Below, one piece after another: positions 31,840-36,836 of a stretch of DNA of 36,836 nt; the first letter of the stretch is position 1, and each line of letters opens with the position of its first letter. The notes under the pieces were generated by a model that was given only the letters and a program-made list of their open reading frames with translations, had not been told where the DNA came from and ran no database searches. Origin of the DNA: Spirochaetota bacterium (GTDB taxonomy: Bacteria; Spirochaetota; Spirochaetia; Treponematales; Breznakiellaceae); contig WRKI01000352.1 of assembly GCA_009778155.1 (NCBI GenBank), forward strand, positions 1-36,836, given 5' to 3'. Made by a program: the position numbers and the translations under genes.

Positions 31840-31960
31840 AAGAGCCTTTTGCAAAACTCGATTAGTTTTGCAAAAGGCTATGCAATTTCACAGCCTAAAG
31901 TCTGTGAAATATGCTTTTTAATCGGTTGTAATTACAAAACTGAAGTTTTGCAATTACCCC
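31840..31960 (-). promoter_or_regulatory. Structured rpmH leader with candidate terminator/antiterminator
   Basis: In mRNA order there are three stems. First is GTAATTGCAAAACT/AGTTTTGTAATTAC (about 31958-31926). Second is ATTTCACAG/CTGTGAAAT (about 31913-31889). Third is AGCCTTTTGCAAAACT/AGTTTTGCAAAAGGCT, immediately followed by CTTTTTCTC (about 31882-31840), which has intrinsic-terminator form. The GCAAAACT and AGTTTTG words occur in both the first and third stems, so they can exchange partners. Its end is about 35 nt before the rpmH start. Confidence 0.6.
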
Positions 31961-32009
31961 GAAAGTCAAAGGCCAAAAGCCCCGCTTTGCGGAACAATCG
32001 CCTACCTCT

Positions 32010-32038
32010 AGTATATCGGAAAGCAAAAAAATGATCAA
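32010..32038 (-). promoter_or_regulatory. Promoter of the rpmH operon
   Basis: On the minus strand TTGATC (32038-32033), a 17-nt spacer and TATACT (32015-32010) predict transcription from about 32003, giving a leader of about 198 nt before rpmH. Confidence 0.75.
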
Positions 32039-32063
32039 GAGGCCGAATTACCTCATAATTAAT

Positions 32064-32108
32064 CTAGGGAAATGCTGATTAACTCGAAGCTAATCAGCGT
32101 TTCCCTAG
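32064..32108. repeat. Palindrome family A, full copy 2
   Basis: The arms CTAGGGAAATGCTGATTA and TAATCAGCGTTTCCCTAG (17 of 18 paired, the other G-U capable) flank ACTCGAAGC. It lies between dtd and the rpmH promoter, a 354-bp gene-free stretch that otherwise holds only the promoter and leader described here. Confidence 0.9.
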
Positions 32109-32159
32109 GTTTTTAGTTATTAGGCATCACGTTGCAGAAGCCCCCGGCACAGCCCCCCG

Positions 32160-32636
32160 TCATTTCAAGTGGTCTGTGTCGAGCAGAATGGTAACAGGGC
32201 CGTCGTTTATGTAGGCCACCTTCATGTGGGCTTGGAACTCGCCGCATTCGCAGACAAGCCCTTGCTCGCGAACCTTTTCGACAAAACGCTCGTAAAGCTC
32301 CCTTGCCCGACCCGGCTCGGCCGCCCCGTGCAAGGAAGGCCGCCTTCCCTTGCGGGCATCGGAAAGCAGGGTAAACTGGGAAATCGCCAAAACGCCAAGC
32401 CCACCGCCGGGCAACGTGCCCTGCCCTTGAAGGTCTTTAATGGAAAGATTCATCTTTCCGTCGCTGTCGTGGAAAATCCTAAGATTGGCCACCTTTTCGG
32501 CAAGCCAGTCGGCGAAAGCCTCCGTGTCTTCGTGCGCCACCCCCAAGTAGACCAAAAGCCCCTGAGCAATACTCCCCTTGACAACCCCGTCAACAGACAC
32601 CGAGGCATCCACCACCCGTTGAATCACCGACTTCAT
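32160..32636 (-). CDS. dtd: D-aminoacyl-tRNA deacylase
   Basis: DTD hydrolyses D-amino acids wrongly attached to tRNA. The 158-aa protein has the family start MKSVIQRVVDASVSVDG, the catalytic ISQFTLLSD (SQxT) motif at about residue 86 and the C-terminal NDGPVTILLDT (NxGPVT, here NDGPVT), which with SQxT forms the active site. A small insertion (LQGQGTLPGGG) precedes the SQ motif. The ATG overlaps the stop of the upstream TPR gene by ATGA, so the two are an operon. Confidence 0.94.
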   Translation of the reverse strand: MKSVIQRVVDASVSVDGVVKGSIAQGLLVYLGVAHEDTEAFADWLAEKVANLRIFHDSDGKMNLSIKDLQGQGTLPGGGLGVLAISQFTLLSDARKGRRPSLHGAAEPGRARELYERFVEKVREQGLVCECGEFQAHMKVAYINDGPVTILLDTDHLK

Positions 32637-33799
32637 TGGGTAAACCTTGCCGGCTGGTGAATTGAAATACCGTCCAGCCGAATCGCGCTTTCAAACGCTC
32701 CTATGGGAGTTATCCGGCCAAGAACCTCCAGCGGCCGCTCGTTGCTGATAAAAACCGGCATATTAAAAACCACAGGCACAATCCCCTCCAAAGTTGTCCG
32801 AGTGTCGTAGCCGATCAAAAAATCAAAACTTGTAAAGTCGTCTTCGACATGAATGTTCGTGGCCATCCCCCGCCAAATAACGTGAACCCCCCGAAAAATC
32901 GCCGGCTCCATAATCGCTTCAGAAAAAGAAAAGTTGTCGGCGCGTTGAAAAGTTGCAAAACCGGGCGTATCCAGAAAACTTAAAAGCTGAATAGCCCTGT
33001 TTTGAAGCCCGTCCGAGGCGTTTGACTCTAAAATCGTGTTAAGATAGACCCTAGCAGGCTCGTCCCTGCCGGCGGTAAAAAGCGCCAAAGCCCTGTCGTA
33101 AGTTTCCACCGCCTCGCTAACCGTAAAAATGTGCCTGTAAACACCGGCAAGCTGGACAGGCGCGGCGCGTTCCGCCGCCGTAAGCATAAACTGAGCCGCC
33201 GAGCGATTGACAGGAGCCGCCGCCTGCCTCCCCGGAAACAAATTGCCCGGCAGCAGGTGCGCGGGCAAAAGATTGGCGGGGAAAATGTCGAATGTAAGCA
33301 ACAGGCCGAAACACAATGCAAGCGCCCCTATAATGGAAACCCCCGGCACCAAAACCCTTTTTAACGAAAAATCGACAGAAGGCAGGGGGGGATACAGCCG
33401 CACAACCTGCCCGGAGTCGCGCCAGACGGCAAAGGACTCAAGACCTGCGTGTTTGCGAATAATCGCAAGAGCCTTGCTAGCGGTTTTATTTTTGGGATCG
33501 ATGTCTTTTACGTCAAGATAGCAGTTGATCGCCTTTTCCGTTTCCCCGCGCTTCATGTAAAGTGCCGCCATCCCCAAAAGCACATGAGGGTCTCTCATTT
33601 TAATTTCCCGCGCCTTGTTAAAGTTCTTAAAAGCCCCGACATTGTTGCCGGAATACAGACAAATCACGGCCATAAGATAGGCATAGCGGAAAGTGCCTTC
33701 GTATAAATGCTCCCCGCTTTCGAGCATACGGATTGCGCTGTCGTATTTTTTGGACTTTGCCAGACTTATCGCCCTATTCATTATGAGATCGTTTTTCAT
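32633..33799 (-). CDS. TPR membrane protein with C-terminal beta-rich domain
   Basis: This ~388-aa protein has TPR-like helix pairs at about 1-130 (NRAISLAKSKKYDSAIRMLESG, KRGETEKAINCYLDVKDIDPKNKTA), one clear transmembrane helix (VLVPGVSIIGALALCFGLLLTF), then an extracytoplasmic part. The latter has a helical region (AVETYDRALALFTAGRDEPARVYLNTIL) and a beta-rich end (EGIVPVVFNMPVFIS). Conserved treponemal TPR proteins look like this, but the function is unknown. The start is uncertain: the track ATG at 33892, and ATGs at 33808 and 33799, all lack a ribosome binding site. I chose MKNDLIMNRAI because TPR homology begins there. Confidence 0.7.
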   Translation of the reverse strand: MKNDLIMNRAISLAKSKKYDSAIRMLESGEHLYEGTFRYAYLMAVICLYSGNNVGAFKNFNKAREIKMRDPHVLLGMAALYMKRGETEKAINCYLDVKDIDPKNKTASKALAIIRKHAGLESFAVWRDSGQVVRLYPPLPSVDFSLKRVLVPGVSIIGALALCFGLLLTFDIFPANLLPAHLLPGNLFPGRQAAAPVNRSAAQFMLTAAERAAPVQLAGVYRHIFTVSEAVETYDRALALFTAGRDEPARVYLNTILESNASDGLQNRAIQLLSFLDTPGFATFQRADNFSFSEAIMEPAIFRGVHVIWRGMATNIHVEDDFTSFDFLIGYDTRTTLEGIVPVVFNMPVFISNERPLEVLGRITPIGAFESAIRLDGISIHQPARFTQ

Positions 33800-33899
33800 G
33801 ATAATCATTAAAGCTGAATTTTGCTCCAGCCCCCCCAAATCCTTGCAATAATTCTGATGCCCGCCTTTTGGCGCAAGCCCCAGAGCCGCCATTTTGTGC

Positions 33900-34128
33900 A
33901 GAGCAGAGGAAAAGACCCCGTTGGTTTTATAGTTTTATGAGCTGCAACACCCGGCACCATAAAACACCCCGCCTCCCGCAAATATCGTACAGCAAGAACG
34001 CCTAAAAAGCAAGGCTTATTTTTGGAAATTTTTCAGCAAACCCATACTCAATCCCAAGACTATATATGGAAGATTTCGGCATAAACCGACAAGATGATTA
34101 GGAAAAAAATCGCCCGCCGGGAACGCTC
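33900..34128. other. Divergent gap before the Rpn units
   Basis: No convincing gene. AT-rich words such as ACTATAAAAC on the minus strand may contribute a promoter for the TPR gene. The last bases before 34129 read CTCTAGACAAAA, matching the junction between the two Rpn units, which suggests an earlier unit once ended here. Confidence 0.4.
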
Positions 34129-34157
34129 TAGACAAAAAGGGGCGAAGCCGATATGAT
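34129..34157 (+). promoter_or_regulatory. Promoter of rpn unit 1, leaderless geometry
   Basis: TAGACA (34129-34134), a 17-nt spacer and TATGAT (34152-34157) end six bases before the ATG at 34164. No Shine-Dalgarno sequence is present. The same promoter precedes unit 2. Confidence 0.7.
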
Positions 34158-34163
34158 AAAAAC

Positions 34164-35036
34164 ATGGATGAAGCATCAAAGAGTGAAAGCATCGATTTTT
34201 GGCCGCTAACTATGGACATCGTGTTTAAACTGATCTTCGGGGTTGCAAAAAATGTGGCCATACTGATCGGTTTTCTGAAAGCCGTGCTTGACCTGCCGGC
34301 AGAAGAGTTCGAGGCAATCGAGATCATAGACCCGCACCTTTTACGGGCGCACATTGACGATAAGCTTGGAATACTGGACGTAAAGGTAAAAACGAAGAAC
34401 GGCATAAAGATCAACGTAGAGATTCAGGTGCAGCCCAGAAGCGACTTCCCCAAGCGGGTAAGTTTTTACCAAGCCAAGATGATCGGCGAGCAGGTGAGCA
34501 AAAGCGGCAGGTATTCGGATATTCAAAAAGTGGTGAGCATAATCATCACGGATTTTAAGCTGTTTCAGGACGACGGACACTATTACAGCCGTTTTACAAT
34601 GTACGACCCGGCCAACGGGCGGGAATTTCCAAAAACGCAGGAAATCCACGTTTTGGAGCTGCCCAAGCTGCCGGAAACGGAAGACGGCACGGAGCGTTGG
34701 GCATGGAGCAAGTTTTTCAAAGCGAAAGATATGGAGGAGTTAAAAATGATAGCGGAAAAGTTCCCGGCAACGGAGATAAAACAAGCGGTAGCCCGCTATG
34801 CGGAACTGACCCAAGACGAGAAAACCCGTATGCTCATCGAAGCCCGCCAGATATACGAGGTAGACAGAAGGCAGGAAAGAGACTTCGCCGAAGCCAGAGG
34901 CGAAGCAAGGGGTGAAGTAAAGGGGCAGGAAAAAGAGCGTTTGGGGATTGCTAAAAAACTTTTGCTTGCCGGCGATTCCCCGGAAAAAATATCCCAAGTT
35001 ACAGGCCTTGACATTGAAACTATCAGAAAACTCTAG
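34164..35036 (+). CDS. Rpn family PD-(D/E)XK nuclease/putative transposase, copy 1
   Basis: This 290-aa protein is of the recombination-promoting nuclease (Rpn, PDDEXK_2) family. The nuclease core shows FWPLTMDIVFKLIFG, then GILDVKVKT (D72) and NVEIQVQ (E86-x-Q88), and the family segment RVSFYQAKMIGEQV. The C-terminal ~95 residues are helical: DEKTRMLIEARQIYEVDRRQERD, a Gly/Ala/Glu four-residue repeat (GEARGEVKGQ) and a small terminal helix domain (GDSPEKISQVTGLDIETIRKL). Rpn proteins are reported as toxic phage-defence nucleases held in check by their own C-terminal fragment. Here an internal start with a strong ribosome binding site is at codon 195. It is 72-80 % alike by eye to copy 2. Confidence 0.9.
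   Translation: MDEASKSESIDFWPLTMDIVFKLIFGVAKNVAILIGFLKAVLDLPAEEFEAIEIIDPHLLRAHIDDKLGILDVKVKTKNGIKINVEIQVQPRSDFPKRVSFYQAKMIGEQVSKSGRYSDIQKVVSIIITDFKLFQDDGHYYSRFTMYDPANGREFPKTQEIHVLELPKLPETEDGTERWAWSKFFKAKDMEELKMIAEKFPATEIKQAVARYAELTQDEKTRMLIEARQIYEVDRRQERDFAEARGEARGEVKGQEKERLGIAKKLLLAGDSPEKISQVTGLDIETIRKL
34746..35036 (+). CDS. Candidate nested RpnS-like small product, copy 1
   Basis: Inside copy 1, GGAGGAG (34733-34739) lies six bases before an in-frame ATG at 34746, giving a 96-aa C-terminal product (MIAEKFPATEIK...). The full-length start lacks any such site. This is the arrangement described for Rpn genes, where RpnS is translated separately and blocks the nuclease. Translation from it is inference. 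Confidence 0.55.
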   Translation: MIAEKFPATEIKQAVARYAELTQDEKTRMLIEARQIYEVDRRQERDFAEARGEARGEVKGQEKERLGIAKKLLLAGDSPEKISQVTGLDIETIRKL

Positions 35037-35298
35037 CCCCGATTCCCTGCCGGCGGAGCAGGCAAAGCAGCCTACAGCCGCCTGTGTGGAACTGGCGCAA
35101 GACGAGAAAACCCGTAAGCTCATGGAAGCCCGCCGGATATACGAGGTAGACAGAAAGCAGGAAAGAGACTACGCTCGCAAGGAAGGCCGTGTGGAAGAGC
35201 GTTTGGAGATTGCTAAAAAACTTTTGCTTGCGGGCGATTCCCCGGAGAAAATATCCCAAGTTACAGGCCTTGACATTGAAGCCGTCAGAAAACTCTAG
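35037..35298 (+). pseudogene. Shifted-frame rpn C-terminal fragment 1
   Basis: After the copy 1 stop, the +1 frame reads LPAEQAKQPTAACVELAQDEKTRKLMEARRIYEVDRKQERDY and ends GDSPEKISQVTGLDIEAVRKL, a second copy of the C-terminal ~85 residues. It has no good start or ribosome binding site; the open frame extends back into copy 1 (track 34948). It could be a dead duplicate, or be reached by frameshifting or re-initiation at the copy 1 stop. Its stop codon forms part of the next promoter. Confidence 0.7.
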
Positions 35299-35324
35299 AC
35301 AAAAGTGGGCAATGCGGATATGAT
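35296..35324 (+). promoter_or_regulatory. Promoter of rpn unit 2, leaderless geometry
   Basis: TAGACA (35296-35301, its TAG being the fragment 1 stop), a 17-nt spacer and TATGAT (35319-35324) end six bases before the ATG at 35331. Confidence 0.7.
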
Positions 35325-35330
35325 AAACGC

Positions 35331-36203
35331 ATGGATGAAGCAGCAAAGAGTGAAAGCATCGGCTTTTGGCCGCTAACTATGGACATCGTGTTCAAACTGA
35401 TCTTCGGGGTCGAAAAAAGCCTGGCCATACTCATGGATTTTCTTAGAAGCGTGCTGGATCAGCCGGCCGAAGAGTTCGAAGCCATTGAGCTAGTAGACCC
35501 GCACCTTTGGCAGGAGCACCCTGAAGACAAGCTGGGCATACTTGACATAAAGGTAAAAACGAAGAAGAGCGAGCCGATAAACGTAGAGACACAGGTGTTG
35601 CATAAAAGCAATTTTGCCAAACGAGTAAGTTTTTACCAAGCCAAGATGATCGCGGAACAGGTGGGCAAAGGCGATGATTACAAGAAAATTCAGAAGGTGG
35701 TGAGTATAATCATTACCGATTACAAGATGTTTCCGGACGACGGGCATTACTACAGCCGTTTTACCATGTACGACCCGGCCAAGGGCCGGCAGTTTTCGGA
35801 AATGCAGGAAATCCACGTTTTGGAACTGCCCAAACTGCCGGAGACCAAAGACGGCACGGATCGCTGGGCATGGAGCAAGTTCTTAAAAGCGGAAAATATG
35901 GAGGAGTTGAAAATGATAGCAGAAATGTATCCGGCAACGGAGATAAAACAAGCGGTAGCCCGCTATGCGGAAATGATGCAAGATGAAAAAACCCGCAAAC
36001 TCATTGAAGCCCGCCAGATATACGAAATAGACAGAAGAGAAGAAAGAGAGGACGCTCGCAAGAAAGGCGAAGCAATCGGCGAAGTAAGGGGACAGGAGAA
36101 AGAGCGTTTGGAGATTGCCAAAAAAGCTCTTGCCGACGGCCTTTCCGTGGAAGTAATAAGCAGTTTTACAGGGCTCGACATTGAGACTATCAGAAAGCTC
36201 TAG
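35331..36203 (+). CDS. Rpn family PD-(D/E)XK nuclease/putative transposase, copy 2
   Basis: This is a 290-aa paralogue of copy 1 with the same length and the same core (GILDIKVKT with D72, NVETQV with E86 and Q88, RVSFYQAKMIAEQV). Divergence is spread across the protein and strongest in residues 28-62 and near the C-terminus, where the terminal module reads ADGLSVEVISSFTGLDIETIRKL, not GDSPEKISQVTGLD. That end may change the specificity of any intragenic antitoxin. It has the same promoter, internal ribosome binding site and downstream fragment as copy 1, so the whole unit was duplicated. Confidence 0.9.
   Translation: MDEAAKSESIGFWPLTMDIVFKLIFGVEKSLAILMDFLRSVLDQPAEEFEAIELVDPHLWQEHPEDKLGILDIKVKTKKSEPINVETQVLHKSNFAKRVSFYQAKMIAEQVGKGDDYKKIQKVVSIIITDYKMFPDDGHYYSRFTMYDPAKGRQFSEMQEIHVLELPKLPETKDGTDRWAWSKFLKAENMEELKMIAEMYPATEIKQAVARYAEMMQDEKTRKLIEARQIYEIDRREEREDARKKGEAIGEVRGQEKERLEIAKKALADGLSVEVISSFTGLDIETIRKL
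35913..36203 (+). CDS. Candidate nested RpnS-like small product, copy 2
   Basis: GGAGGAG (35900-35906) lies six bases before an in-frame ATG at 35913, codon 195 exactly as in copy 1, giving 96 aa (MIAEMYPATEIK...). Conservation of the internal site in both copies supports use, although it could be conserved simply through the coding sequence MEELKMIAE. Confidence 0.55.
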   Translation: MIAEMYPATEIKQAVARYAEMMQDEKTRKLIEARQIYEIDRREEREDARKKGEAIGEVRGQEKERLEIAKKALADGLSVEVISSFTGLDIETIRKL

Positions 36204-36519
36204 CCCCGGCTTCTTGCCGGCGGAGCAGGTAAAGCGGTCTACAGCCGTCTATGCGGAACTGGCGCAAGATGAGAAAACCCGCAAACTCATTGAAGCCCGC
36301 CAGATATACGAAATAGACAGAAGAGAAGAAAGAGAGGACGCTCGCAAGGAAGGCCGTGTGGAAGGCCGGATAGAAGGCGAAGCAATCGGCGAAGCAAGGG
36401 GGCTGGAGAAAGCCAGTTTGCTTATCGCCAAAAGCCTTTTGCTTGCAGGCGATTCCCCGGAAAAAGTATCCCAAGTTACCGGCCTTGACGTGGAAACCGT
36501 CAAAAATTTGTCGGTTTGA
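36204..36519 (+). pseudogene. Shifted-frame rpn C-terminal fragment 2
   Basis: After the copy 2 stop, the +1 frame continues FLPAEQVKRSTAVYAELAQDEKTRKLIEARQIYEIDRREERED, then a four-residue repeat run EGRVEGRIEGEAIGEARG and the terminal module GDSPEKVSQVTGLDVETVKNLSV. It is longer than fragment 1 because of extra repeat units. A TTG at 36181 overlapping the copy 2 end could start it, without a good ribosome binding site. The frame has stayed open, which argues against simple decay. Confidence 0.65.
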
Positions 36520-36642
36520 CGGCCGGCGGGGGCTTTGCGGGGGTAATTTTCCCGCATGGCTGGCCGGTGAAAGAGGGAATTTTGTGTTTTTTCGGAATTT
36601 GCGAAAAAAAAGTGAAAAAAAATTATTTTTTTTACAAAGTGC
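36520..36642. other. Gene-free stretch after the Rpn units
   Basis: GC-rich sequence just after the last Rpn fragment gives way to A/T runs (GAAAAAAAAGTGAAAAAAAATT) before the last promoter. I see no gene or clear terminator stem. Confidence 0.4.
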
Positions 36643-36671
36643 TTGACACATTTTAATTTTTTTGCTATATT
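36643..36671 (+). promoter_or_regulatory. Strong sigma-70 promoter near contig end
   Basis: A perfect TTGACA (36643-36648), a 17-nt T-rich spacer and TATATT (36666-36671), preceded by A/T tracts resembling an UP element. An ATG lies seven bases after the -10. Confidence 0.8.
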
Positions 36672-36678
36672 TAAGGTA

Positions 36679-36836
36679 ATGAGTAACTTGGGTGTAACTT
36701 TCAGCATGATTTTTCTTTATGGGCAAGTTCTGGTTTCGAGCTTGTATTCCAGCGTGTGCTTTGGAGCGCGCCGGAGGGGGTGTCTTTTGGGCATTTTCCC
36801 CTTTGGATTAGTGGATTTGCCCCCCCCCCCCCCCCC
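36679..36836 (+). CDS. Possible start of an unknown gene, cut by the window end
   Basis: From the ATG after the strong promoter a frame stays open for about 50 codons (MSNLGVTFSMIFLYGQVLVSSLY...) to the edge. It is hydrophobic at first, then Gly/Arg-rich, with no recognised similarity, and it runs into a C homopolymer. It may be a real leaderless gene start, or the transcript may be non-coding. Confidence 0.25.
   Translation, partial: MSNLGVTFSMIFLYGQVLVSSLYSSVCFGARRRGCLLGIFPFGLVDLPPPPP
36820..36836. repeat. Terminal 17-C homopolymer
   Basis: Seventeen consecutive C residues end the window. This is most likely where assembly or sequencing stopped, or an artefact. A genuine phase-variable poly-C tract cannot be excluded. 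Confidence 0.9.

Noticed and set aside
34016-34414. 132-aa minus-strand ORF over the rpn start
   Set aside because: Antisense shadow of the first rpn gene and its promoter; no ribosome binding site or family.
34164-36519. Insertion sequence calling from the 'putative transposase' label of Rpn genes
   Set aside because: No terminal inverted repeats or target duplications are seen around the units. The family is better viewed as nucleases.

Overview
The window looks like a bacterial contig from a Treponema-like spirochaete, possibly of the insect-gut type. This is inference. The pointers are near-balanced base composition, the block rpmH-rnpA-yidD-yidC-jag, a giant ankyrin lipoprotein, Rpn/PD-(D/E)XK transposase-family genes, and the style of the TPR proteins. 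It starts inside a degenerate 42-bp tandem repeat and ends in a 17-C homopolymer, so both edges look like assembly breaks. No rRNA, tRNA, CRISPR array or insertion sequence with terminal inverted repeats was seen.

Layout. 1-395: tandem repeat. 440-3776: ettA, pyrK and pyrD, joined by ATGA overlaps (ribosome throttle plus the two subunits of NAD-linked dihydroorotate dehydrogenase). 3793-6850, minus strand: a membrane GT2 glycosyltransferase, then a small helical protein with a sulfonate/nitrate-type ABC permease and ATPase that lack a binding protein. 7116-12971: a 985-aa TPR protein that looks like a degenerate STAND ATPase, and a 938-aa ankyrin-repeat lipoprotein. 13024-17242: seven tightly packed genes (SUFU-like, NADAR, unknowns, Imm1-like, zinc ribbon, HEAT), which I read as an immunity-gene array without its toxin. 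17265-21486: an aspartoacylase-like hydrolase, a FAA hydrolase, a CTP-dependent lipid kinase, a lone RHH antitoxin, a secreted thermonuclease and a small unknown. 21531-24632: a GntR regulator with citXG and citC, which build and activate the citrate lyase prosthetic group, though the lyase subunits are absent. 24856-27614: a CstA transporter and a lone glycine-betaine-type binding lipoprotein. 27644-33799, minus strand: an AlkA glycosylase, jag, yidC, yidD, rnpA, rpmH, dtd and a TPR membrane protein. 34129-36519: two tandem units, each with a full rpn gene followed by a shifted-frame C-terminal fragment.

Three points stand out. (1) Each rpn gene has no Shine-Dalgarno site at its own start, but has a strong GGAGGAG six bases before an in-frame internal ATG at codon 195. 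That is the gene-within-gene layout described for RpnL/RpnS toxin-antitoxin pairs, and here an extra copy of the C-terminal part follows each gene. (2) At least nine genes have a -10 hexamer ending only 5-7 nt before the start codon, which implies widespread leaderless mRNAs. (3) The rpmH leader holds three hairpins, the last a terminator whose stem shares sequence with the first, so it could act as an attenuator.

Several ORF-track starts were moved inward on the basis of ribosome binding sites, promoters or family starts. rpmH was too short for the track and was added.
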